The notes below the pieces were generated by a model that was not told the origin of the DNA, ran no database searches, and saw only the letters and a list, made by a program, of their open reading frames with translations. A stretch of DNA of 64,000 nucleotides from Brevibacterium luteolum (GTDB lineage: Bacteria > Actinomycetota > Actinomycetes > Actinomycetales > Brevibacteriaceae). The stretch covers positions 124,001 through 188,000 of the forward strand of contig NZ_JABEMC010000005.1 of NCBI RefSeq assembly GCF_013004595.1, read 5' to 3'. The translations under genes were made by a program, and so were the position numbers. Shown one piece after another: positions 25,996 through 34,610 of the stretch (position 1 is its first letter; the number at the start of each line of letters is the position of its first letter).

Positions 25996-26154
25996 GTCTT
26001 CGACGCCTTCATCAACAAGGGTGTCGGCAGGTTCTGCATTAAGCACGGCTCGAATCCGGACGCCAGGTTCATCATCGGCACCATCTACCGCCTGCTCGTC
26101 CCGATCGGCCCGCATCACCTGCGGCAGGTGCAGTCCGGTGTGCCAACGTACTAG
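25996..26154 (+). pseudogene. Unidentified gene remnant (5'-truncated)
   Basis: About 52 codons ending in TAG at 26154: VFDAFINKGVGRF, then CIKHGSNPDARFIIGTIYRL and LVPIGPHHLRQVQ. Third codon positions are nearly all G/C while second positions are AT-richer, the profile of real genes here, and the peptide is not the Arg/Ala/Pro type seen in false frames. No start codon or ribosome site lies before it; upstream the frame runs into the nagB promoter. I therefore read it as the 3' end of a lost gene. Family not recognised. The opposite-strand frame (25963-26202) has the wrong codon-position profile. Confidence 0.4.
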
Positions 26155-26159
26155 CACGA

Positions 26160-26495
26160 TCAACTCACCTGGCGGTTGTGCTCCATCGCGACGTCCAGCC
26201 ATGCGGCCAGACCCTCGTCACTGTCGATCGCAGCGGCGTCGACTTCTATCCAGCCAGGACCCATCTCACGGTCGGCGCCCATCGTCGCCTGCTGCGCGCC
26301 GGGCCGGGTGAGAAGCTCCGCGTGTTGATCGGCGCCCACCCGCACGAGCAGACCGCCGGACTTCAGCGCGCTGACAGCCAGCTTCTCATTGACCACGAAC
26401 GACCGGCCGTCGAACATCGACACCTCACGCAGCACCGGTTCGTTCGCGAACAGGATCCGCAGGCGTTCGACGAGAGCTTCTTGTGCAGGGGTCAT
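26160..26495 (-). CDS. TfoX/Sxy N-terminal domain protein
   Basis: 111-residue stand-alone TfoX-N domain: ALVERLRILFANEPVLREVS, MFDGRSFVVNEKLAVSAL, LLVRVGADQHAELLTRPGAQ and GWIEVDA. In gamma-proteobacteria the domain is part of the competence regulator Sxy; in actinobacteria solo copies are common and uncharacterised. It stops six bases from the end of the remnant on the other strand. No operon partner. Confidence 0.82.
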   Translation of the reverse strand: MTPAQEALVERLRILFANEPVLREVSMFDGRSFVVNEKLAVSALKSGGLLVRVGADQHAELLTRPGAQQATMGADREMGPGWIEVDAAAIDSDEGLAAWLDVAMEHNRQVS

Positions 26496-26569
26496 GACTG
26501 GGCCCTTCGGTGCCGACCAGAACCGACATCAGGATATCGGACCGCAGGCAGGTGTCAGGGCATGAGAAG

Positions 26570-26642
26570 AGCCCCCTGTCAGACTCGAACTGACGACCTT
26601 CGCTTTACAAGAGCGGTGCTCTACCAACTGAGCTAAGGAGGC
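26570..26642 (-). tRNA. tRNA-Thr (anticodon UGU)
   Basis: Complete 73-base cloverleaf on the minus strand. Acceptor stem GCCTCCT pairs with AGGGGGC; D-arm TAGCTCAGTTGGTAGAGCA; anticodon loop CTTGTAA giving anticodon TGT (ACA codons, Thr); T-arm GTTCGAGTC. Discriminator T; CCA is not encoded. Confidence 0.92.
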
Positions 26643-26763
26643 GCGCTCACCGCAGTGAGCCTAAGACAGTGTAGAACATCGGCCTGCCGTCCGCCACGCA
26701 CGCCCCCACGACTGCGCCCCGCTCTTCTCGGCACCAGCCCCACAACCGCACCCGCCAACGACT

Positions 26764-26802
26764 GACGCCCGCCGGTCACGAATTCCGTGACCGACGGGCG
26801 TC
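26764..26802 (-). terminator. Terminator hairpin after dsbA-like gene
   Basis: 17-base arms (26764-26780 and 26786-26802; GACGCCCG and CGGTCACG parts) with one mismatch and loop aattc, 24 bases past the stop at 26826. Confidence 0.7.
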
Positions 26803-26825
26803 TGCCAGCTCAAGCGCTCAGGCGA

Positions 26826-27707
26826 TCAGTTGCCGCCGGCGGCGCGCAGCACCTCAAGCGGGAACTTCTGCGGATCCTGCTCGCGGAAGGACTCGGTCTC
26901 CTTGCCGTTGATGAGCACACGCGGGGTGCCGGAGAGTCCGCGCTCGTCGAACGCGGCCTTCGTCTCCTTCTCCACGGACTTCGCGAAAGCCTGCTCGGTG
27001 ATGCAGCTGCGCACATCCGAGGCATCCGAATCCTCGGGCTCGACCTTCGCGCTGACATCGACGCCGGCGTCTTCGGCGATCTTGATGATCTGGTCATCCT
27101 CCATGCCCTCAGCACCTTCCTGCGGCTGCTGAGCGAACATCGCCATGACGAAGTCCGAGTATCTCTGCACCTGGCCGGAGTCGGCGACACAGGCAGCAGC
27201 GTTGGCCGCACGAGTGGAGTACTTGTTGCCGCCCGAGGCGTTGTCGAGGAACGCGACCGGCGCGTACTGCAGGGCGATCTTGCCCTCCTCGACGAGCTTA
27301 TTCAGCGTCTTGCCGTGGGTGTCCTCGAAGGCCTTGCAGGCCGGGCACTGGAAGTCGAAGTACACCGTCACGACAGCAGCGTCGGAGCCGAGCGGAGATT
27401 CGGCGATCGGCGGCGGCGGGTTCTCGCCGGGCTCCTCGATGCCGGGCGCGGTGTAGGCCTTGAGCTCATCGCCGTCCTTGGCCACGGTCATCGTGCCCTC
27501 GGCGTAGTTGCGGGGGCCGGCCACCGGCTGCATGCTCTGGAAGATGAGGAAGCCGACGACGGTGAGGAAGGCGACGACGACGACACCCACCGAGGTGAAG
27601 AGGATCGTCTTGGCCTTCTTCTCCCGCCGCGCGTCGTTCTCTGCGATCTGCCGCGCCTTCTCGCGCGCTGCCTGTCGGCGATCGGCGGCCGATGAGTTCT
27701 TCGCCAT
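26826..27707 (-). CDS. Membrane-anchored DsbA-like thiol-disulfide oxidoreductase
   Basis: 293-residue protein with a charged cytoplasmic N-terminus, one transmembrane helix at about 35-57 (ILFTSVGVVVVAFLTVVGFL) and an extracytoplasmic DsbA/thioredoxin-like domain. Active site CPAC at C121-C124 (YFDFQCPACKAFE); the cis-Pro loop is GTPRVLING near 260-268. It resembles the actinobacterial DsbA family (MdbA-like) that folds exported proteins. No dedicated reoxidase (VKOR or DsbB) is nearby. Two further cysteines (C175-like AAACVAD and RSCITEQ) could form a structural disulfide. Confidence 0.88.
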   Translation of the reverse strand: MAKNSSAADRRQAAREKARQIAENDARREKKAKTILFTSVGVVVVAFLTVVGFLIFQSMQPVAGPRNYAEGTMTVAKDGDELKAYTAPGIEEPGENPPPPIAESPLGSDAAVVTVYFDFQCPACKAFEDTHGKTLNKLVEEGKIALQYAPVAFLDNASGGNKYSTRAANAAACVADSGQVQRYSDFVMAMFAQQPQEGAEGMEDDQIIKIAEDAGVDVSAKVEPEDSDASDVRSCITEQAFAKSVEKETKAAFDERGLSGTPRVLINGKETESFREQDPQKFPLEVLRAAGGN

Positions 27708-27846
27708 GTTTCCTCACGTGATGTCGGTCGCTGCGCGGGCTTCGGCGCAGGCGCTTACTGGTTCGACAGCTATCTTAGATCCTCGGCCATCCTACGCGGT
27801 TCAGCAGTTCTTCAGGGGGATCCGCTCCCGAGGCGGTGGCTGGGTC

Positions 27847-29844
27847 CTACAGTTCGGAGGCGCGTGGGATGAGCTCGAGTGGGTTGAAGGTCAGCGGCCA
27901 CCAGGTGACGCCGGCGGTGGAGAGGATGACGCTGACGGCCATGACGAACAGCAGCGCGAGCACCCCGAACATGATCCATTCGCCGGTGCGGTTGCGGGCG
28001 ATCGAGGTGAGCGCGGCCCGTGAGCCGACGCGCAGGTTCGCCGATCCCGGCCCGAACCACAGCACGAGCGCATAGGACAGCCCGGCTGCCCACAGGGTCC
28101 ATTCGAAGGACCGGCCAGAGGGCACGATGCCGGCGATGTCGAGGCGCATGAGCACGGCGACTGCGACGAAGGCGACGGCCGGCAGGATCATCGAGAACAG
28201 CGAGGTGAACACCGACCGGAACAGCGCACCGGGCAGGCTGGCGATCGAGGACCACACCGATACACCGGAGGGTCCGTCGTTGAACTGCCGCCAGTTGCGC
28301 ACCTGGGCCATCGACCCGGTCGTGCGGGCGGCGACCTGCCACAGGTAGGAGGCAATGAGCATGATGACCGGCCCGAGCGCTACGAGCGTGACGGCCAGCA
28401 GGTTGAGCATGAGCAGCGGCCATGCTCCGCCGAGGCGCGGCGGACGCGGCGGGCCGGGCGGCTGCAGCTGCTGGGGCTGCCAGGGCTGCTCGGCCGGCAC
28501 CGGGGCGCCGGCATGCTGGTAGCGCTCGACCTGCTGATGCGGCTGGGGCCGTGGGTCGATGCCGAGCGGGCCGTAGGCCGGCGGTGAGCCGACGGCTGCG
28601 TGCGCCGGACCCGAGGCGTGTGCCGAACCAGAAACGTGTGCTGAGCCTGAACCGGCCGGCTGGCTGCCCTGCATGCGGCCGTGCTGGCTGCCGTAGGGGG
28701 CTGCTCCCCCGTAGACGCTGCCACCAGGTGTGCCAGACGAGGGCTGGACAGGCTGCGGACGGCCGCCGGGGGCGTTGCCGTGGCGGGGCACCCCGTGCTG
28801 GTCAGGGCGGTGACCGGCGAAACCCCCGGCCTGCAAGCCCTCCATGCCGCCGGGCTCGCCGCCAAGGTGGTAGACACCGCCGGGACCGGTGCGTCCCATC
28901 GGGCCGGTCGGCGGGGCCAGTGGATCATGGGCTGCTCCGGCTGCAGCGCCGAAAGCTCCTGCCGCACCGACGGCAGGCAGATCGACCCGGGCGCCGCCGG
29001 TATCGCCGCGGCCGGGTCCGGCCGCATGACGGGGGCTCCCGAGTGCAGGCAGCTGCCCAGATTCGATGTCGACGAGGGCGTCGAGGATCATGGCCCCCGA
29101 TGGCCGCCGCTCGGGTTTGGGGTCGAGGCAGGCCTGCAGCAGGGGCACGAACAGCTCCGGCGCCCCTTCGAGGTTGTGCCGGCCGGTGGCCACGCGTCCG
29201 AGCACCGCTTCGAGCGGGCCGGAGCCGTACGGGTTGCGGCCGGTGGCCGCAAACGCCATCGTCGCCGCCCAGCCCCACCAGTCGGTCTTCTCGCTGGCGT
29301 CGCGGCCGTCGGCGATCTCGGGGCTGAGATAGCCCGGGGTGCCCATGACGAGGCCGGTGGCGGTGACCTTGACTTCGTCGGCGGCCTGGGCGATACCGAA
29401 GTCGATGACCATCGGCTCGCCGTCCATGATCATGACGTTAGCCGGCTTCAGGTCGCGGTGGATGACGCCTGCTTCGTGCACGGCGTTGAGCGCATCGAGC
29501 AGCGCATGGCCGAAGTGGACGAGCTCATCCTCGGCGAACGGGCCGTTGTCGCGCACATCGTCAGACAGCGTCTGCCCGTCGACGAACTCAGTGATGATGA
29601 ACGGCTGCGCGGTCTCAAGTTCGGCGTCGAGGACCGCTGCGATCCGCGGATGCTTGATCCGCCTCAGCGTCCGCACCTCACGGGCGAGCCGCTTGCGGGC
29701 AGTCTCGTCGTTGGCGATGTGCGCGTGCAGCACTTTGACGGCGACCGGGTTGTTCTCAGCATCCACCCCGAGGTGGACGACGCCCATGCCGCCGGAACCG
29801 AGTTCATTCAGCAGCCGATAACCGCCGAGTTCCTGTACTGCCAC
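27847..29844 (-). CDS. Ser/Thr protein kinase with multi-pass C-terminal membrane domain
   Basis: 665-residue Hanks-type kinase. Gly loop GSGGMG at 16-21, Lys37 (VAVKVL), catalytic HRDLKPAN at 129-136, DFG at 148-150, activation segment GTPGYLSPE. Residues ~275-480 are a Gly/Pro/Gln/His-rich disordered linker. The C-terminus has about four to five hydrophobic helices (LLMLNLLAVTLVALGPVIML, SMILPAVAFVAVAVLMRL, WAAGLSYALVLWFGPG, FGVLALLFVMAVSVIL) rather than PASTA repeats. GTG 29844 start. Divergent from otsAB with a 62-base shared promoter. Targets unknown. Confidence 0.85.
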   Translation of the reverse strand: MAVQELGGYRLLNELGSGGMGVVHLGVDAENNPVAVKVLHAHIANDETARKRLAREVRTLRRIKHPRIAAVLDAELETAQPFIITEFVDGQTLSDDVRDNGPFAEDELVHFGHALLDALNAVHEAGVIHRDLKPANVMIMDGEPMVIDFGIAQAADEVKVTATGLVMGTPGYLSPEIADGRDASEKTDWWGWAATMAFAATGRNPYGSGPLEAVLGRVATGRHNLEGAPELFVPLLQACLDPKPERRPSGAMILDALVDIESGQLPALGSPRHAAGPGRGDTGGARVDLPAVGAAGAFGAAAGAAHDPLAPPTGPMGRTGPGGVYHLGGEPGGMEGLQAGGFAGHRPDQHGVPRHGNAPGGRPQPVQPSSGTPGGSVYGGAAPYGSQHGRMQGSQPAGSGSAHVSGSAHASGPAHAAVGSPPAYGPLGIDPRPQPHQQVERYQHAGAPVPAEQPWQPQQLQPPGPPRPPRLGGAWPLLMLNLLAVTLVALGPVIMLIASYLWQVAARTTGSMAQVRNWRQFNDGPSGVSVWSSIASLPGALFRSVFTSLFSMILPAVAFVAVAVLMRLDIAGIVPSGRSFEWTLWAAGLSYALVLWFGPGSANLRVGSRAALTSIARNRTGEWIMFGVLALLFVMAVSVILSTAGVTWWPLTFNPLELIPRASEL

Positions 29845-29906
29845 TCAACCCAGGTTAGCTGAGGCGGTAGAGTTTCTCATGAGGATCGAGTGCTGATAGG
29901 AGTAAC

Positions 29907-32330
29907 GTGATTCACACCTCCGCCCCGTTGGAAGCTCGTTCACCCCTGGTGGCCCCGCCGGAGGACGGGGCTGACTTCATCGTCGTGGCCAACCGGCTCC
30001 CGGTGGACCGCGACACCTCAGGTGAGCCGCCGTCCTGGCGAACCTCACCCGGAGGTTTGGTCACCGGCGTCGCCCCGGTCATGCAGGCCCACAAGGGTGC
30101 CTGGATCGGCTGGGCCGGAGTGGCAGATGAGGAATTCGATCCGTTCGACATCGACGGCATGCACCTCGTGCCGGTGCCGCTGAGCTCGGAGGAAGTCCGC
30201 CGCTACTACGAAGGCTTCTCCAATGCCACGCTGTGGCCGCTCTACCACGACGTCATCGTGCCTCCGGAGTTCCACCGCACGTGGTGGAACAGCTACCGGA
30301 CGGTCAACCGGCGCTTCGCCGAGGCGGTCGCGCGCACCGCCTCGGAAGGGGCGACGGTGTGGGTGCACGACTATCAGCTGCAGCTGGTCCCCTATCTGCT
30401 GCGCGGCATGCGACCGGACGTGCGCATCGGCTTCTTCAACCACATCCCGTTCCCGCCGTGGGAGATCTTCGCGCAGCTGCCGTGGCGCGCCCAGATCCTG
30501 CGCGGGCTGCTCGGCGCCGACCTCATCGGCTTCCAGCGCCCGGCCGATGCCCAGAACTTCCGCCGAGCCGTGCGCATCTGCCTGGGCCTGCCGAGTTCGG
30601 GCAATCTGGTGAAGATCCCAGCGGCAGAAGACCCGGCCAGCGAACTCGGTGATACGACGACGATCACCCGCACCGCCGAGGCGAGCGCCTTCCCGATCTC
30701 GATCGACACCGAACATCTGGCCGAACTCGCCCGCGACCCGAGGATCTGTGCGCGGGCCAAGGAGATCCGCGCCGAGCTCGGCAACCCGGAGACGATCCTG
30801 CTCGGTGTCGATCGGATGGACTACACCAAGGGCATCCGCCACCGGCTCAAGGCCTACGGCGAGCTGTTCAACGACGGTGTGCTCGATCCGGGCACGGTGA
30901 CCCTTGTGCAGATCGCGACCCCGAGCCGTGAGCGCATCGACCAGTATCAGCAGATCCGCACCGATGTGGAGCTGGCGGTCGGCCGGATCAACGGCGAGTA
31001 CTCCGGGATGGGGCATCCGGTCATCCACTACTTCCACCACTCCTATCCGCGCGATGAGATGACCGCGCTCTACATCGCCGCCGACGTCATGCTCGTGACC
31101 GCCCTGCGCGATGGAATGAACCTCGTGGCCAAGGAGTACGTCGCCTGCCAGACTGATGACGACGGAGTGCTCGTGCTCTCCGAGTTCGCCGGTGCCGCCG
31201 AGCAGCTGACCCAAGCGGTGATGGTGAATCCGCATGACATCTCCGGCCTCAAGTCCCGCATCGCCGCAGCGGTGACGATGGATCCCGGTGAGAAGCGCGC
31301 CCGCATGCGCGCCATGCGCGAGGGCCTCGCTGAGGAGGACGTGCGCGCCTGGTCCGATGCCTTCCTCGCCCGCCTCCAGCAGACCGACCGGGCCGGCCTG
31401 GCCGAGGCCGCAGCCCACATGCGCACCGACCAGCACCCGACCGACGCTGATGCCCAGCCGGATTCCGCCCCCGGCTACTCGGATCCCGACGACATCGACA
31501 TCACCGCGCTGGCAGCGGCCGACCGGCTGCTCGTCGGCCTCGACTTCGACGGGGTCATCGCCCCGCTGGTCGACAATCCGATGGACGCCGCGCCGCTGCC
31601 GGCCTCGGCTGCCGCGGCCGAGGCGCTGGCTGCTGAACCGAACACGGTCGTCGGCTACATCTCCGGGCGCAACCTCTCGGTGCTCAAGCATCTGTCGAAC
31701 GCACCCGAGGGTGCGATCTTCATCGGCTCGCACGGGGTGGAGAGCGATTTCAGTGCAATCGGCGGGGAGGACATCGGCGCTGCCGACGGCCGCCGCTCGG
31801 GCGGCAATCCGGCCGCAGGCACCTACGCGAGCGGGCCGAGCAATGATGAGCAGGCGCTGCTCGATGAGCTTGATGCCGCCTTCACCGACATCCGCACCCG
31901 CACCCCCGAGGAGGGCCACGGGCTGCTGCGCATCGAGCGCAAGCCGCTCGGCCGGACCTTCCACACCCGCGGCTGCTCGGAGAACCGCACCGCCTTCTAC
32001 GCCACCGAGCTCGAAGCCCTGGCCAAGCGGCTGGGCCAGCTGCGGTTCCTCACCGGGCACGAAATGTTCGAGTTCGCGCTGCGCCACCAGACCAAGGGCA
32101 ACGGCCTGGAGCGGATGATCCGCCAGACCGGTGCGACTGCCGCGCTCTACATCGGTGATGACCGCACAGATGAGGATGCGTTCAAGAAGCTGCGCACCTA
32201 CCCGGAGGACTTCCCGCGCCTGTCGATCAAGGTCGGGCCCGCTGGCACCGCCGCCGAGGTGCGCCTCCAGTCCCCCGATGACGTCGCCGTGTTCCTCGGC
32301 CGGCTCGCCGCCGCCCGCGCCGGCCGCTGA
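29907..32330 (+). CDS. otsAB: Fused trehalose-6-phosphate synthase/phosphatase
   Basis: 807 residues. N-terminal GT20 synthase (about 20-490) makes trehalose-6-phosphate from UDP- or GDP-glucose: ANRLPV start, VWVHDYQLQLVPYLLR, HIPFPPWE, DRMDYTKGIRHRL, LRDGMNLVAKEYV. After a linker (490-535) comes a HAD-IIB phosphatase (about 540-800): DFDGVIAP at 546, SGRNLSVLK, GSHGVE, GDDRTDEDAF near 750. The phosphatase loop 1 has Val where DxDGT is usual. Fusion couples both steps of trehalose synthesis (osmoprotectant). GTG start with TAGGAG upstream. Convergent with lacI-type genes. Confidence 0.9.
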   Translation: MIHTSAPLEARSPLVAPPEDGADFIVVANRLPVDRDTSGEPPSWRTSPGGLVTGVAPVMQAHKGAWIGWAGVADEEFDPFDIDGMHLVPVPLSSEEVRRYYEGFSNATLWPLYHDVIVPPEFHRTWWNSYRTVNRRFAEAVARTASEGATVWVHDYQLQLVPYLLRGMRPDVRIGFFNHIPFPPWEIFAQLPWRAQILRGLLGADLIGFQRPADAQNFRRAVRICLGLPSSGNLVKIPAAEDPASELGDTTTITRTAEASAFPISIDTEHLAELARDPRICARAKEIRAELGNPETILLGVDRMDYTKGIRHRLKAYGELFNDGVLDPGTVTLVQIATPSRERIDQYQQIRTDVELAVGRINGEYSGMGHPVIHYFHHSYPRDEMTALYIAADVMLVTALRDGMNLVAKEYVACQTDDDGVLVLSEFAGAAEQLTQAVMVNPHDISGLKSRIAAAVTMDPGEKRARMRAMREGLAEEDVRAWSDAFLARLQQTDRAGLAEAAAHMRTDQHPTDADAQPDSAPGYSDPDDIDITALAAADRLLVGLDFDGVIAPLVDNPMDAAPLPASAAAAEALAAEPNTVVGYISGRNLSVLKHLSNAPEGAIFIGSHGVESDFSAIGGEDIGAADGRRSGGNPAAGTYASGPSNDEQALLDELDAAFTDIRTRTPEEGHGLLRIERKPLGRTFHTRGCSENRTAFYATELEALAKRLGQLRFLTGHEMFEFALRHQTKGNGLERMIRQTGATAALYIGDDRTDEDAFKKLRTYPEDFPRLSIKVGPAGTAAEVRLQSPDDVAVFLGRLAAARAGR

Positions 32331-32371
32331 CCACCGGGTTCTGCAGTTCCGGCTGGTGCTGACCGGCTGGT

Positions 32372-33439
32372 TCAGCGCCGGCCGATGGCCCGTTCGGAGG
32401 CCCGCAGGACGAGTTCGGGGCTGACGCGGTAGTCCGGCAGCTGGGGTGTGCGTCCACCGCCGGCACCCGCCGCGCCGACACCGGACCCGCCGGCACCGGA
32501 TCCAGCAGCCCCTGCACCATCGGCGCGCATGAGCCGTTCGAGCTCGCGCAGCGCAGCCTCAGCCAGGGCGGCCCAGTCGAAGGTCACCTGCGACATCGGC
32601 GGGTGGATCACCTCGGCGTCGGGCATATCCCCGACCGTCAGCAGCGAGAAGTCCTGCGGGACTGCCAGGCGCAGCCGGCGGGTCGATTCGAGGAACCCGA
32701 AAGTGATCGCCGGCGCGCAGCTGATCGCCGCCGAGCATTGCGCCTCCAGCAGCTCATCGGCTGCCTGCGAACCGGCCAGGATCCCCGGACCTGCCACGAC
32801 GACCGGGGCCTGGTCGCGGGTGGCGGGGATGTGCAGCACATCGGCCATCGCCCGCCGGAACGCGCTCACCCGGGTGGAGGCAGCCGAGTCCTCGGGTACG
32901 ACGAGCCCGATGCGCCGGTGACCGAGGTGGATGAGGTGGCGGACTGCGGTGCGGATGCCCTCCCCGGAGTCGAGGACGAGCTGGGCGAAGCCTTCGTGCC
33001 GGGCGTTCGAGACGCGGATGACCGGCACTCCGTGGGCGGCGAGCCGCTGAGCCTCGGGACCGGCCGAACCGCCGCCGAGCACCACCGCGCCGGCGACGCC
33101 GAAGGACTCGAGCACCTCGGCGGCCGATGCGAGGTCCGGGCCGGTCTGGATGCGCACGGCCACCCAGCCGAGGGCGAAGATCCGCTCGACGATCTCCAGA
33201 TAGAGGCTCTCGAACGGGTCGACGTCACCGGCGAGCGGGGCGGCGTGCACAACCGCGATGACGGTGCCGCTCCGGGCCGCCTCATCCCCGTGCCGCACAC
33301 CGAGCGTGCCGAGTGCTACGGCGACGGCACGGCGGGCGGCCGCCGACGTGCCGGACTGCTCTCTGAGCACCCGGGAGACCGTGGAGACCGACAGCCCGGA
33401 GGCCACCGCGATCTGCTTGAGCGAGATGTCCGAACGCAT
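32372..33439 (-). CDS. LacI family transcriptional regulator (second of pair)
   Basis: 355-residue regulator. N-terminal HTH ISLKQIAVASGLSVSTVSRV and hinge, then a sugar-binding domain (LGHRRIGLVVPEDSAASTRV, DFSLLTVGDMPDAEVIHPPM). The C-terminus carries a Gly/Ala repeat-like insertion (DGAGAAGSGAGGSGVGAAGA) before a final VSPELVLRASE strand. ATG 33439 overlaps the stop of the upstream LacI gene by one base (TGATG), indicating translational coupling. Effector unknown. Confidence 0.87.
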   Translation of the reverse strand: MRSDISLKQIAVASGLSVSTVSRVLREQSGTSAAARRAVAVALGTLGVRHGDEAARSGTVIAVVHAAPLAGDVDPFESLYLEIVERIFALGWVAVRIQTGPDLASAAEVLESFGVAGAVVLGGGSAGPEAQRLAAHGVPVIRVSNARHEGFAQLVLDSGEGIRTAVRHLIHLGHRRIGLVVPEDSAASTRVSAFRRAMADVLHIPATRDQAPVVVAGPGILAGSQAADELLEAQCSAAISCAPAITFGFLESTRRLRLAVPQDFSLLTVGDMPDAEVIHPPMSQVTFDWAALAEAALRELERLMRADGAGAAGSGAGGSGVGAAGAGGGRTPQLPDYRVSPELVLRASERAIGRR

Positions 33440-34491
33440 CAGGTCCTCGCCGCCGCAGTCGACTGACGGGCCAGGAGCCTCGGCCGCAGCGTCGGCGGAA
33501 CCGAGGCGAGCTGCCGGCCGGGCAGGCCGAGCACGCTGCGCACGCCGGCGGCCAGCGCCTCGGCCAGCGCCTGGTTGTCCAGCCGGAGCACGGTGGCCGG
33601 CGGGTCTGTGTAGCGCATCGTCGAGAAATCCCCGAACCCCACCACGGACAAGTCGCGCGGGATCGCCAGGCGTCGGCGGCGGACGGCGGCGAAGACGCCG
33701 TGCAGCTGCAGGGCGGATTGGACGATGACAGCCGTGCAGGTGGCGTCGCGCAGCTGGGTGGCTGCGGCGATCCCGCCGGAGTGGGACTTCGGGACGGCAG
33801 CGATCCACTCATCGAGCCGGTCGGTGACATCGCGCATCGGGTGCTCACGCCGGAACCGGTTCTTCAGCCGCTCGGCCAGCGCGCCGGAGTCGTTGCACAC
33901 CAGGCCGATGCGCCGGTGGCCGAGCGCGTGCAGATGCTCGAACGCCAGGCTCATCCCACCGGACAGGTCGACCCGGGCGGCGATCCACTCAGCGTCGATC
34001 GCTGGGCCGGCCACCGCCTCGGGACCGGTGTCCCCCGTGACCGAGGTGTCGCTCGCCTCGGTGCCGGTGGCCGCGGTGGGCCAGGCGGCGGTCGCCTCGG
34101 CGAAGCGGACGACGGGGACGTCGACGTCGAGTGGGGTGAAGGTGGGGGTGACGACGAGGGCGGCGCCGGCGTCGATGCAGGCGCGGACCTCGGCGATGTC
34201 CTCGTCAAGGAACGGAGTGGCGGCGATGATGCCGGTGTCCTGGAGCTGCATCGACAGCGAGCGGCACACCTCGATCTGCCAGTGCTCCGGCTGGGCCGGT
34301 GCGCACACGGCTACGAGCCGGGCCGCCTGCCGATGCAGCAGGGTCGAGCGGTCGTAGCCGAGGGAGCGCACGGCGTCGAGCACCCGGGTGCGGGTCGCCT
34401 CGGCGACGGTGCCGCGGCCGCCGAGCACTCGCGAGACCGTCGTGACCGACACGCCTGCCGCCTCGGCGACGTCCTCCAGCCGAACTCTCAT
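33439..34491 (-). CDS. LacI family transcriptional regulator (first of pair)
   Basis: 350 residues. Canonical LacI HTH at the N-terminus (LEDVAEAAGVSVTTVSRVLG), periplasmic-binding-like effector domain (HLHALGHRRIGLVCNDSGAL, IPRDLSVVGFGDFSTMRYTD). An acidic/Thr-rich insertion (TGTEASDTSVTGDTGPEAVA) around residues 140-162 is encoded across a copy of the dispersed 13-mer. First gene of the overlapping pair; divergent from DUF4032. Pairing of two repressors suggests hetero-oligomers or successive sugar signals, which is inference. Confidence 0.87.
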   Translation of the reverse strand: MRVRLEDVAEAAGVSVTTVSRVLGGRGTVAEATRTRVLDAVRSLGYDRSTLLHRQAARLVAVCAPAQPEHWQIEVCRSLSMQLQDTGIIAATPFLDEDIAEVRACIDAGAALVVTPTFTPLDVDVPVVRFAEATAAWPTAATGTEASDTSVTGDTGPEAVAGPAIDAEWIAARVDLSGGMSLAFEHLHALGHRRIGLVCNDSGALAERLKNRFRREHPMRDVTDRLDEWIAAVPKSHSGGIAAATQLRDATCTAVIVQSALQLHGVFAAVRRRRLAIPRDLSVVGFGDFSTMRYTDPPATVLRLDNQALAEALAAGVRSVLGLPGRQLASVPPTLRPRLLARQSTAAART

Positions 34492-34610
34492 AGCGCCAGT
34501 CTACGGCGGGCGCACGGGCGGCAGCGGTGGCCCGGCCAGCGGTTTCGCTACGATGGGAGCGCAGCTGCGGCCGCCGACGCCTGGCGGCCAGCCGGCCTGC
34601 GGGAGGACAC

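Larger units (their letters stand above)
26496..26825. other. Intergenic region holding tRNA-Thr and a terminator
   Basis: No protein gene. Contains tRNA-Thr (26570-26642, minus strand), GC-rich spacer and the hairpin 26764-26802. Confidence 0.7.

Noticed and set aside
25963..26202. 79-residue minus-strand frame
   Set aside because: GC is high at first rather than third codon positions, which supports the opposite-strand remnant instead.
30045..32087. 680-residue minus-strand frame opposite otsAB
   Set aside because: Mirror of the OtsA-OtsB reading frame; no motif and wrong codon-position composition.
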